A DNA stretch of 64,000 nt from Solea solea. Lineage: Eukaryota > Chordata > Actinopteri > Pleuronectiformes > Soleidae. Location of the stretch: assembly GCF_958295425.1 (NCBI RefSeq), contig NC_081141.1, positions 28,628,855 to 28,692,854 of the forward strand, given 5' to 3'. Positions 1-11,386 of the stretch are shown here, one piece after another; the stretch's first letter is position 1, and each line of letters starts with the position of its first letter. The notes below the pieces were generated by a model. It was not told the DNA's origin, did not search any database, and saw nothing but the letters and a program-made list of their open reading frames with translations. A program made the translations under genes and the position numbers.

Positions 1-143
1 CTATTTTATGACGCCATTGTTTTCCTAAAGCGGGGTATTCTCCGTCTACACGGAAACGCGAGACCTGCGTTTCAGGTCCTAGAACGCCGCCTGTGGACCC
101 TGGTTTGAACCCAGTATACGGTCGCACACACACACACACTCAC

Positions 144-3100
144 CAGAAACTGTGGACTGCCCTCAGGTTGCTGGTTCAGCTCTTTGTCCAGATGGGCCAG
201 GTCCATGTTGACGTCGTCCAGCTCGGCCTGCAGGTCCTTGTACTCCTGGTGGTCGTGGTCAAACTCCCGCTTGTAGACGAGCCGCTCGTGCTCGTCCACG
301 ATGGAAGGAAACAACCTGACGGAAACACAACAGTCAGAGTCAGATTACACAGAGTTATATCACATTACTGTATCATCAGCATAAGCATCTTGGGTTTGTT
401 ACCATCATATATTCAGAGCGACATTCAACAGAACAGCACAGGGAGTGACTCGCATCGATCCCAGGACTTCAACTTTTTGTCATTTTCAAGGGTTTCAAAG
501 ATCTGGTCTCGTCGGACACTTTTAAAGTATTACTAAACGATTTGGACGCAGAAACATCCGGCTGATGCACAAAACTGCACACAAGAACCACACTTTCTCG
601 GTTCTTATCATCCCCCTCACACTCACGCGCTAAAGTCCTCCTCCTCCAGGTCGTCTCCAGACTCCGCACCAGTGTCGTAGTCCTTCAGTCTGGTCTTCGG
701 AGCTCCAACAGAGCTGCCGATGTCTGAATCTCTGTGAAGAATAAAAAGAACATTCATTTATATGTTTGATAATGGATCGAGCCCCCGTCCAGACCGCGTG
801 TGATGCGTTAGGACTTTTACCCCGGCAGGTACAGAGGTTTGTTGTTGTCCAGTTTGTCCAGATAATCTCGGGAACCCCAGACTCTGTCGTTGGCGTCATG
901 CAGCGGTACTTCTGGAACGCCGGACACATTATTCACCTGATGAATAAACACAAAAACAACAACAACAAAAGCATCTTTAAAAAATCATAAAATAAATATA
1001 GACATTAGCACTTGAATGCAGTGTTTTTGTCCTTGTAGCTTTTCATAATCTTATTTTATAATTTTAAGCATTTTCTGACCTAATAATGAAGATTTGTATA
1101 TATTTCAATTAAACAAACTTTGAACACTTTGAATGTTTGACCTCAGATGTGAGACATATTTCTGTTTTTAAAATGTATCTCTGACCTTATATTACATTAT
1201 TAATTAGTCAATTATTTTTCCTACCACATTTCTTTGCCCTTAGGTATCGGTGAGGTTGTTTCCTCCCCTCTCATACTTGCCCTCATTAAAGCCACAGAAA
1301 CCAGTTCTGACCATAAGATAAACAGGAGGTTACATGAGCTCTTTCACAAGGACCGACCGGTTCCTCTGCTTTTCCCCTGCATGCCTGAATACAACTGAAA
1401 CCACCACTGCAGTGATGAACGGGAAGTCTCTCAGCAAGTACAACTGATGACGGAGAAAGTTCACACACCTGGAATGAAAACTATGTTGTGATGATTCAAT
1501 GCATTCATGTGTGACACTATCATAAAACCCCCAAACTCAATGACTGTGACAACACGGCAAATGTACGATAATGTAGACTTTGTTTAGGTTACTCTTAAAA
1601 TACAACCTATTTTATTGAAATATTGTGTCGTGTTGTTTAGATATGAAGAGTTGTTGGATGAAACATCATGTTCACAGCAGAGTACGTCGTGCTACAACTG
1701 AGAGTCAACAAAAGGAAGAAAAAAAAAAGCCACACCCAGAAACTGCAAATGAAACCGTCCAACGTGTTCCACGTCTCACCTGACAAACACACTCAGGTGT
1801 AATTCTACCTGTGTGAGGATGCTCTCCCATTAACATCATTTACTCTACTTCCTTCAAGTCAAACCATCACAACATAATGTCTACTATAACACTTAAAGCA
1901 GTGGGTCCTGACCCACTGATGGGTCAAGGGAGATATTTTGGGGGTCCCAAAAACAAGTTTGCCGAATTTCTTCAAGCTTTTAGTTAAAATATCTTTCGGA
2001 AATTATTCGTCTACTAATTCAAAATTACATTACCTGTCACATATATGGCTACAAAAAAGTTGTCACAATTCATATTGCGATTCACCGCCACTTTTAAATT
2101 AGCAGCTATAAGAAAGTTTGGAAATGTATGTAAGGAATTTAAAGCAAATATGATTAAATGTAAATACTGGCTTCAATGACAAATGCCAATTTATTCACTA
2201 TTTCAAATTTAAGCAAAAACCTACACATTCTGTGCATGTTTTTAGTAGTTTTCCCCAATTTCCTGGTAGCATTTTCACATCCTGGTTTGCTAATCATGCT
2301 AGCAACCTTTTCAAGTCGAAAACGCCTAAAGTTAGCAAAACTAAAAGCCTCACTATGTCTATGGTCCCAAAATGTCTCAACCAGGACACAAAATAAAACA
2401 TCTGTAGTAAAGATAAAACATTTTTTCATATGGCTACAATTAGCAAGTCATAGCTAATAGCATAGCCATTCTAACAATTTTCTGGCATAATAATGACAAA
2501 AATATTAATGAAAATAACACTCATGGAACTATATCAAGGTGATAAACAGATGTAAAAAAAAACATAGGCAGTGAGTCGTGGTAGCTAATGTTGTGTTAAG
2601 CTAACACTTAGCATGATAAAAGTTCTGCTATGAGTCACACTGATTAATAGCATGGTTCCTCTAGCAATATGACATGTAAAAGAGAAACAAAGAGGGGCAA
2701 ATTATATGTTTAATTTAGAAGTAGGATTTCTGTTTTGTTAATAATCTTGTGCAGAATTAGATGCTAGCAACATGCTAACAAGAAGCCTGTGTCTGACTCA
2801 GCAGTTTTTTAAAAAACTATTTAAAATCTTAAAAAAGTACTACAACACTAAAACGTCCTCATTCTAGAAACCAGTTTCTAACAACGAGCCTCATGCAAAA
2901 ACCTTACCTTTAAATGTTTGCATATGTAAAGAATTGAACAAACATGCCACAAATCAGCAAATGCTATAAACTTCAGAAAAGAGTGTAAATCACATGTAAA
3001 CTGTGTGTTTATCTGAGTGTATGTGCATGAAAAAAGGAAATTAGCAAAATGATCAGTAGTACATGGGGCAACGCTTCAGTCTTTGCAATATTAGGTGGTT

Positions 3101-3456
3101 TTTATATTTGGGAAAAAGGCAACGTAAACACAAGCAAATTTCAGAAAAATATTACATTTATTTAAGCGGATCTTACACAAGTATTGTGGGTATAACCTGA
3201 ACAGGTTAAGTGAGTTCTAAGACATACTGGAGCTAAATTATAATCTTAAAACTGAAGCATTGCTGCCTATGCTGCAGTGATGCAATCTGATTTAATATGA
3301 AATATGGAAGACTATGCTAATCAAAACTGAAGCAACTTTAAAAAAATATTGTATTGTTTTGAATCGATAAAAAAAAATCACGATTTTTAAATTAAATCTA
3401 AATTTTTGTCCATTATTTGAAATAGATTTTATGGCCATTTAGCATGTGTTTTATTC

Positions 3457-3489
<33 letters not shown>

Positions 3490-6474
3490 TGAATAATATG
3501 AGTAATATGAATAATAATACATTGTATTTATATAATGCTTTAAAATGTAGTCAAAAGCACTTCATAGAATCCAAAAAAATTTAACAAAAACAACAAATCT
3601 AAAGCTAAATCTGTTTTGCATTGTAAAACATAAAAACAGTGACAATAAGCAGCAGTAACAGCAGATGAAAAAAGATGAAACAGCACATTTAAACTAGCAG
3701 ATTAAAAAGGTGTGTTTTTTTGTTTTTTTTAAAAGAGGGCGTGTTCCTGAGGGAGGAGGCAGTGATGAATACAATTATAATTTGAATTATAAATAGTAAA
3801 GTCAACACTAGAGAAAGCACAAACATATGCCAAGGCCACTCAGTTTCCCACAGTGTCAGTACAGTCTCTACCTCAAGAGATTAAAAAAAAACAACTCAAC
3901 AACAAATTCTGATCATTTCTACCTGGGGCCCAGAATATTTCATCCAAATCTGTCCTTTACTTTTTCAATTATGCTGCTCACAAACAAACAAAAGAAATCT
4001 TTCTAGGCAGAGGTGCCAACAATTCAGGGAAATTAAAAGTAAAAAACAAACAAAGTAATAATAAAAACTATACAATCCATTAGTTAAAAATGTGAATTTT
4101 TCATCACAGCAGATGTGAATCCTACGACACGTCGGGACTGCTCATAAATTATGTTCCTACCTGAAAGAAAAACCCAAACATACGAGAAAATTGGTGAGTG
4201 TGACATGAGTACTCAATTCTTTGCTTGATTATAAAAAAGTCCATCACTTACTCTAAATGTCCGTAACAAAATAGTAAAAAAAACCAAAAAACTATTAATT
4301 GCTAAATTAATTGTCAGCTTATTTTATTAACGATTCATTTTAAGGTTTGAATGTTTTTTTTTTATATTTAAAACAACCCAGCTTCATATAAAATTACCTT
4401 CTTTGTGGCGCATATATCACCATCAGGTGGCAGCAGCAAGCACTTCGTTAGTGCACTTCATGTGATTAAAACGTTTACGAGGTTTCTTGAACGCATCTTA
4501 AAGCTGGTTGTCTAAAGCTCAACGCGCTGTAGATCCCAACGAAGTGAGGACACTTACGAGGGTCTCTGAATGCATCTCGTTAGCTCAACACGCTGTTAAT
4601 TTCACTAGCTCTCATGCACTGGAGTTTAGAATTTAGAAAAGAAATTGTGCTTTCAAGTCATTGTCGTTTAGCTACACACATCTGAACATCATTCAAGAAC
4701 AAATCTGAGTGTAGCCACACAAGAGTAAAAGACACTCACCCACTCCCCGATGCTGGTGTGTAGACCATCTGGGACGACCTTCACTTCCTCCCAGAGAATT
4801 CTCTCCTCGCCCCATCGTCGGATCTGAGCTCGAGTCTTTACGGCAAACACCAGCAGGATGATGAGGCCGACAAACACCAGGAAGCCCAGGACGATAGCGA
4901 TGGCCTGCAGGAAAAGTTTTTACGTTAACGCGACGTCGCTTCAAGAAAATTTCATCATATTTCTGTGACGTCATCAGTGGGTAGATTCTTACAAAATTGG
5001 CAACATACTTGGGCGATCACCTACACATCATGAAAAATTCAGATTACTGCATCAAAAACTGTAGACAGGAAGTTGCTAACAGAACAAACTCACAGATAAA
5101 CCCACACCCATGAAAACGACAACCTCGCAGAACAACCAGCGCGTCTCACCTCTTGTGGCTCCACCACGCAGTAGTGGTACAGGTACTGGTTGAGGAAGAT
5201 TCCCTGAGCCTGGGTCTGCGTCTGGTACTGCGCACACAGCTGACGGATCTGGCTGTAGTACACCGATCCCGTGGACTGAGCAGTGGGGTTCACTGCCACC
5301 AGGTACACAATCGTAGCGATGATCATCAGAAAAGCTAAGATGGCGCAGATGACGATGGTGGCCAGGTAGAACTTGGCGGAGCGGGCGGCGTTCTGCCTCG
5401 AGACCACCAGCACAAATATGATGAGAACGGCAATAAATGTGATGCCTGAAATGGCAATGATGAAGCCTTTGCCAGCTTTGGGGTCCATTTGTGTTCCTCC
5501 GTAGCCGTAGGAACCGCCGGTGCCACCTCCGTACGAGCTGCCGTAGCCTGAGCCGTAGCCTGAGCCATAACTGGAGCCATAACTGGAGCCATAACCGGTG
5601 CCGTAACTGCCGCTGCCGCCGTACGAGCTGCCGTAACCAGCTCCCGGCATCAGTCCGCCTCCCATCCCCATCCCCATCATGCTCATGTCATAGTCCCAGG
5701 CCAGTGTGGAGGCCACGCAGGCAAACACAGCCACGCACATGATAACGATGATGATGCTCATGATCTTCATCACGCCCGGTGGCGATGACCAGCGGTAGAA
5801 GTGGAGCAGCTTGTCTCCGGGGTAGTTGGAAAAGGCCGGGTTGGAGTGTCTGCTGCTGTGGCTGCAAGAGAAACCAGGACAGAGGAGCTGAGGTCAAAGA
5901 GAGTGGCCTGAAATACAAGCAATACCATTTCACCTCCTCCACTTTTGGTGAGTTCTAGGTGTTTGGAATCACAGGGAACTTCGCGATTTGACACGTGATA
6001 CATGGTCCACGACACCAATAGTAGAGTGACTGCAGACTAAACACATTCCCACTGTAAAAACCTGTTTGAACCCAAGATTACACTGGTTTTCTGACCAGTA
6101 GTATCACTAGTGTTGAAGACATTTTCTTGTTTTTGTGTGGGACTTTGTGTGATGACATGTTGAATCTCCAGCATAAACACGTCATGTCTGGTCACAAAAA
6201 ACCCATCAGGGTCAACTGATGACATGTCGCATTCCTGAGGGAGTGTACCATTTCATAGGGGTGGAGTTGAACCATTACCCCTCGTAAGGTAGGGGTTAAA
6301 TGTAAAATGGGACATTCAAACTTTTTCACTTTGATCTACAGTTGGACATTGTTGGTGTGAGTGTAACCACAAAGAGACACAAGCGTGTCAGTGTCACGGA
6401 GTTAGATGTAGGTCCACTTACTGTTTGCCTCCACCAGGCTGGTACGGTGGGGGGCTGTGTCTGGTTCCCGGCAT
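144..6474 (-). CDS. ocln: Occludin, partial (last coding exon lies left of the window)
   Basis: Four-pass MARVEL-domain protein of tight junctions. Coding exons on the minus strand are 6474-6422, 5861-5150, 4904-4740, 936-821, 731-627 and 315-144, all with GT-AG ends and matching phases (1323 nt, 441 codons). The start ATG at 6474 opens [17 protein letters not shown]. Membrane segment 1 is at about residues 49-73. It is followed by the Gly/Tyr/Ser-rich first extracellular loop, then two more segments, a second loop with the NPTAQS motif and two cysteines (LCAQY, HYCVV), and segment 4 in the 4904-4740 exon. The 315-144 exon encodes the start of the coiled-coil ELL domain ([18 protein letters not shown], ending EGSPQFL) that binds ZO-1. 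About 50 C-terminal residues are missing because the window ends. The cytoplasmic linker is shorter than in mammals. An acidic stretch (DDLEEEDF) precedes the ELL domain as in other occludins. The exon order and sequence make the identity firm. Confidence 0.93.
937..4739. other. Large ocln intron, AT-rich, with old repeats
   Basis: This 3.8-kb intron separates the fourth-membrane-segment exon from the first cytoplasmic-tail exon. I see no further exon, and the phases of the flanking exons join directly (GEW to VNNVSG). It holds an (AAT)n microsatellite at about 3459-3490 and a stretch near 1895-2000 resembling the end of a decayed DNA transposon (complementary GGGTCCTGACCC motif, then a GGGGGTCCC block). 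It also holds AT-rich sequence with runs of A. Confidence 0.55.
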
Positions 6475-7089
6475 TCTGATATCCGACTGAAACTCTTCTT
6501 ACTACAAAAGAAGAAAAAAGATTTTGCATCAACAAATGACTTTAATACAAAGTAATGATCGACATCAAGGTCAAATCAACTCTTTCCTGTGGTTGTTTAT
6601 CACATTTCCATTAAAAACTCAATAAAAACTAATTAAGCAAATGCTATTATTGTTTTTTTATCAAGTATTTACACAGATGTTGTTGACAACAAGAGAATTT
6701 CAATCAAATTTTGGGTTTTATCTGCTTAGCCGCCATGATCTGCTTTAAGTGGTTTGACACGAGGCCACGGTTTCTTTTAGAATATCACTGTAGTTATTTC
6801 TTCTAGAATATCACTGTAGTTATTTCTTCACAAAGGAAACGACTCAAACTGTAATTCACCTTCCCTCCTCCTCCTAAAGTACCCAACATAAAACAAGACA
6901 AACTGTGACGAATGTTATACATACATGTACAGTATGAATCGAGAATATATAATAATAATTTATTGGGTTATTTGGATATATTTAAACACGGGCATTTGGA
7001 GAAACATAAGAGAACAAAGATATTGATGCCGTTAAATAAGGAACATTTGTGAATTTAAAGGCAAATATCCAGAAACTAAACTAAACTAA

Positions 7090-7145
7090 ACTAAATATAT
7101 ATATACACACATACATACATACATACATATACGTATTATATATAA
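7090..7145. repeat. AT/ACAT microsatellite
   Basis: Mixed TA, CA and CATA repeats upstream of the ocln coding start, in the first intron. Simple sequence only. Confidence 0.8.
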
Positions 7146-7290
7146 AAGGTTTGTTTTTTGTAGTTCTCTAACAATAAAAATGCTATTTACGATACTTATA
7201 AGTAGAAAATGATTTGATATTTTGCATGATTGATTGATTGATTGGTGCACGTCATTTGTAAAGTGTTGGAGGACATGAATTATGAAAATA

Positions 7291-7485
7291 ATTAGGGCTG
7301 CAACTCCTAATCAATTAAAATGTTGACTGTTGAAAAAAATACCAAAATGATACAAATTTAATAATGAATTTGTTGTATGGAGCAAATAAACCGCAAAATA
7401 AGAAGCTGAAAAATCAGAAAACCCTCAGACAGATTGAGGGTTGACAATTCATTTTCGTAATCGATTAATTGTTTCAGAGATCACA
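7291..7485 (+). mobile_element. Dispersed element, family A (decayed copy)
   Basis: Begins GGGCTGCAACTCCTAATCAA and carries the family's internal block (GGAGCAAATAAACC, then AAGAAGCTGAAAAATCAGAAA). It closes with a CGTAATCGATTAATTG terminal motif. Related copies lie near 20040, 23645, 24370, 28296, 56365, 58280, 61085 and 63170. The near-palindromic ATAATCGATTAAT ends suggest a short non-autonomous DNA element. No coding capacity. Confidence 0.6.
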
Positions 7486-7774
7486 TAATTTGACACCAAA
7501 CGGAGAAGTTTCAGTGTTTGTTGTGTCAAAATGTGAACAGTTTAAAAACGGATGATTATTTCGTTTTGAATTTTTCGCCTGCAACATTTTGTATGCAACA
7601 AAAATATATAGAAATCATTAATTTTCTGACATTTACTGTTGGCATGTTCGAAATAAACTACTACCAAAGTGTAAACAACAGTATTTTTGATGATTCAACT
7701 TGAAAATACTTGTTTAATCAATAGAGTTCCAGTTTTGGTGGTTTTATTTTAGCTGTGTGTGTTTGTGGTGAAAC

Positions 7775-7855
7775 AAACAGCAGCAGCAGCAGCAGCACAG
7801 TATAAATATGAGGGTGGAGATCAGAGATCAGCAGCAGCAGCAGCAGCAGCAGAGA
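7775..7855. repeat. (CAG)n microsatellite pair
   Basis: Two CAG runs separated by about 40 bases, in ocln intron 1. Reading it as a polyalanine or polyglutamine protein has no support from splice context. Confidence 0.8.
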
Positions 7856-8346
7856 CACAGATTCCCCTCAGGCTTCATCATTTACCTCCCTGCTCCAGTT
7901 TCTATTTACATTTCTACACAACTCTCCACACATCACACCAAAACTAACCAAACAGCCAACTAACTCACTCACTCACAACTAACTAAGGCACGAGTGAGGT
8001 TTAAATGGTGCATTTGAAACAATTTAAATGAACTAAATTTACATTTTAAGGCTGAATTCGGTGAATTAAGACAAAATATGAAAAGGGAAACACACAGATA
8101 GATAAAGATAAACTACGTCACACACGCTAAAAAAAACCAAAAACAAATAAAAACACACGGCACATCTAAAATGGCGTCGCTCCAATTAAATACAAATGCG
8201 ACTTTTAAATGTTTGTGGGGTTTTTTGCTCTTTTTAAACGCGCCGTCACTTCCGCCCTGTGTCACGTTCATCTCCGGTAACGCATTCATTTTATAATAAA
8301 TGAGTTTGTGTGTTTTTAAAAGTGTTTGGTTGTAAATTGAACTCAC

Positions 8347-8480
8347 CTTCACTGATGAACCGTCTGCTCCTCACTGACAACACAGATAAATAACACACAC
8401 ACACAGAGGAGGAGCGCGCGGCCGCGACTAGGGGGGCGCGCGCGCGCCTACAGGTGTGTGCTGGTCACGTGGGCGGTTCC
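8347..8480 (-). promoter_or_regulatory. ocln: ocln non-coding first exon and GC-rich promoter region
   Basis: On the minus strand a good splice donor (GTGAGT, complement of 8341-8346) ends a probable untranslated exon beginning somewhere near 8400-8450. The acceptor at 6502 starts the next exon, which carries 5' UTR from 6501 to the ATG at 6474. The sequence at 8408-8450 is strongly GC/CpG-rich (GCGCGCGGCCGCGAC and a CG-alternating run), unlike the AT-rich surroundings, which is typical of a vertebrate CpG promoter. The exact start site cannot be read from sequence. Confidence 0.5.
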
Positions 8481-8499
8481 CCAGGTACTACAGGAATAA

Positions 8500-11386
8500 C
8501 CTGTCCTCGCGCTCTCTCTCTTCACTGCTTTACTTTGTCACAAATATTCGTTTTTTTAGTTATTACTTAATACTATTAGTAACATTAACAGTACTAGTAA
8601 TATTAACAGTACTAGTTATCGCAATGTGAAACAAGGGATTAAGCAATTTAGCAAATTTAACAGTAAATTTATAATTTGTTTCACAAAATGAGTAAATCAA
8701 TTTATGAAATTTCACTAACTTAGTCAATTTAGCAAACTTATACTAACTTTACTAACCAAATTTAGTGAATTAAGTTCATTTTACAAAGTTAGTGAATTAA
8801 GTACATTTTACAAATTTAGAGGAAAATTTAGCGCCACAAGTGAATCCTATCATGGTTTTTATGCAATTTATTGTATAAAACATGATCTCTGTGGGGTGAT
8901 TTTGATCTTTAATTAAATTGTGAAGGTCAAATTACCTTTATTTATATATGTTTACATATTTAAGTGATTTATAGTCTGTTGTTGTTATTTTATGTTATTT
9001 TCCTGTGTAAAACCTTTTTATTGACCTAATTAAATGTTTATTAACTGTGACGTGATGGCCATAAGTTTCAGAAAATGAGCAACAACAGTTTCATTAAAGT
9101 CACTCACACTAAAACAATGACAGTCTCTGTTATGATGTGACACCAACACCCATTCATAGTATTGGTGGAGAAATTAAAGTGAAACCTGGGATTGAAAAAC
9201 AGGTTTGCGTTTCCTTTTGAACGTTGTACACATGAACTGTGTGGAACATGTAATCTTTATTTTACTTATTTTGATTTTGTTCTCATTATTTTACACAAAA
9301 TTTTAGTTAAATTGTTTAAATGTTTTAAAAGTACTTGTTTTTTTTTTTTGTTTTTTTTCAGATTATCTGATGTCAGGTCTTCAAAATCATTGCAATGCCA
9401 CGAATCAACTTTGCTGTTGAAATATGTAACATAGAAGTTCAACGAGGATGACTTCACTCATTCATTCACTCTGTGTGTTGTGGTCAGCCGACTCTGGTTG
9501 TACTGTAATCAGATTTCACTGATTTTGAATCAGCCAATCACAGCACAGCTCTTATATTCATTGAGTGGCGAGTTGCTCAAGCGTGAAAATAAAATTGTAT
9601 GGTCTTTCTAAAAAGATCTGACGATGCGGAGGTAAATTTACATATAATGCCAATTTTTCCAAAACATTTGCCACCTTTTTTTCTAAATGTAGATTAGAAA
9701 AACTAAAATTATAAAAATGTCAGTAAATTAATCAAATTCAGCAAATATCACTAATTTGGCAAATTTCACAAAAATTAAATTTAGCATTTTTCTTTTACAA
9801 ATTTAGCCAAAAAGTAAATTTAGCAAAAGAATACATTTAGCAATTTTTTACAAATTTTGCAAATAATTGAATTTAGCAAATGTCACTAACTCAGTAAATT
9901 TTATGCTTCATCTTTGTAAACTGAAGATCGTACTATGCTGATGTAAATTTACGTATAAATGCCAATTTTTCCAAAACATTTGCCCACTTTTTCTTAATGT
10001 AATTTAGAAAAATGTCAGTTTGGCAAATTTGACTCTGTATGACAACTGTACATTAGATAAAGAAAATATAGAAAATGTCCATATAGAAAATTCTCTATAT
10101 TGTGCTTGTTTAACATTACTTGAAGATCTGACAGTATCTGAGGTAAATTTACACAAACATTTTATTTTTCTACATATTTACACCAGGAAAATTATAAAAA
10201 TATATATATTTCTGCCAAGACAGAATAAACAATAAAGAAATACAAATACCTATAATATAAAACACATCATTTTGGTTTTAAATCATTAATCATGGACTAA
10301 GTTAGAACAGTGACTTGGCAAATACAACAGAAGTGTCTTTTTAAAAAAGTATATTTAAAAAAAGCATTACTGGTATAAAAAAACAACATATACAAATAAT
10401 TTTGGAAAAGCATGAATGACAACCATCTTAAACAGTAGGAGTCTCAAAGTCACCAAATTTCAACATAAAACAGTTTACAACAAAAAAAAAATGTGACGAC
10501 ACAAAATTAATCTATTAATTAAAAAAACATTAAAAAAAGAGAAACTCATAAATTGATGTCAGATTGGAGGGCCACATGTGGCCCGCGGACTGCGAGTTTG
10601 AGACCTCTGAGTAACAGGGTTCAAAGACCGACTGTGTGTCACGTGTGTCACTGCACTCTCTCTCCCACACCAAACTCCATTCAAAAAAAAAATCAGACAA
10701 TTTACATCACAGCATTCGGAGAGTTGTTGATCCACTGCTGACTCCACAAGTCAGTCCAAACACGTTCATTTGTGAATTCGGCATTTGAAACCCTTCATTC
10801 GGATTAATCCCAGTGACACAAACTGACCACACGGGGCAGCAGTAGACCAGCAGCTCCAGTGTTCACCTTCCGCTATAATCGCTGATTTTTTTTTGGTGTG
10901 GGAGAGTGAGTGGTTTTAAAAACTTCAGTCTCCTGTCATAAAGTCTGTCTTACATTTAAATAAAAGTAAAACATATTGTAGACTTAAGCAGGTGTCAATT
11001 TTAGTAGGTGAGGCTTTCGTTACGGTGGCAAAAATTGGCTTTTCCTTCAGTTTCTAAAAACACAGTCTAACTCCTGAGGTGAAATCTAAAGCTGAAATCT
11101 CTCTTTAAAATATATCTACAAAAGTCCAGCGTCCCTATATAACGACACAGTGAGGATTTACATCGGTCACTTTTCTGCGTTTCTTCTTGTTTCAGCTCGT
11201 CACAAACAGCCGGTGACGACAGTTGACCTCGTTTTAACGCCACATTCATGAAAGGTCGCGCGTCAAGGTCAAATCTCACCTCAGACCCACTATACTGTAT
11301 ATACTCTGCCGTGTGTGTGTGTAAAAGACACAGACGCAGGTATTGCTTGAACTCCACGCGTGTAAACGCCGGTAAATTCAGCAGGT
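8500..11386. other. Intergenic region between ocln 5' end and marveld2 3' end
   Basis: AT-rich. From 8640 to 10020 it repeats a loose motif of AATTTAGCAAATTT type in both orientations, which looks like degenerate tandem or dispersed sequence. A family B fold-back element lies at 10655-10935. The marveld2 3' UTR must begin at 11386 and run left; I see no clear AATAAA on the minus strand close by. No convincing gene. Confidence 0.5.
10655..10935. mobile_element. Fold-back element, family B, copy 1
   Basis: Left end resembles CTCTCCCACACCAAACTCCA and right end GGTGTGGGAGAGTGAGTGG, so the ends are inverted repeats. The middle carries GATCCACTGCTG and GTGACACAAACTGACCACAC, shared with five other copies in this window. 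Length and structure fit a non-autonomous inverted-repeat (MITE-like) transposon. Confidence 0.65.

Noticed and set aside
1286..1468. Possible extra ocln exon (60-codon frame)
   Set aside because: Flanking exon phases join without it, no matching splice sites with consistent phase were found, and the translation does not resemble occludin.
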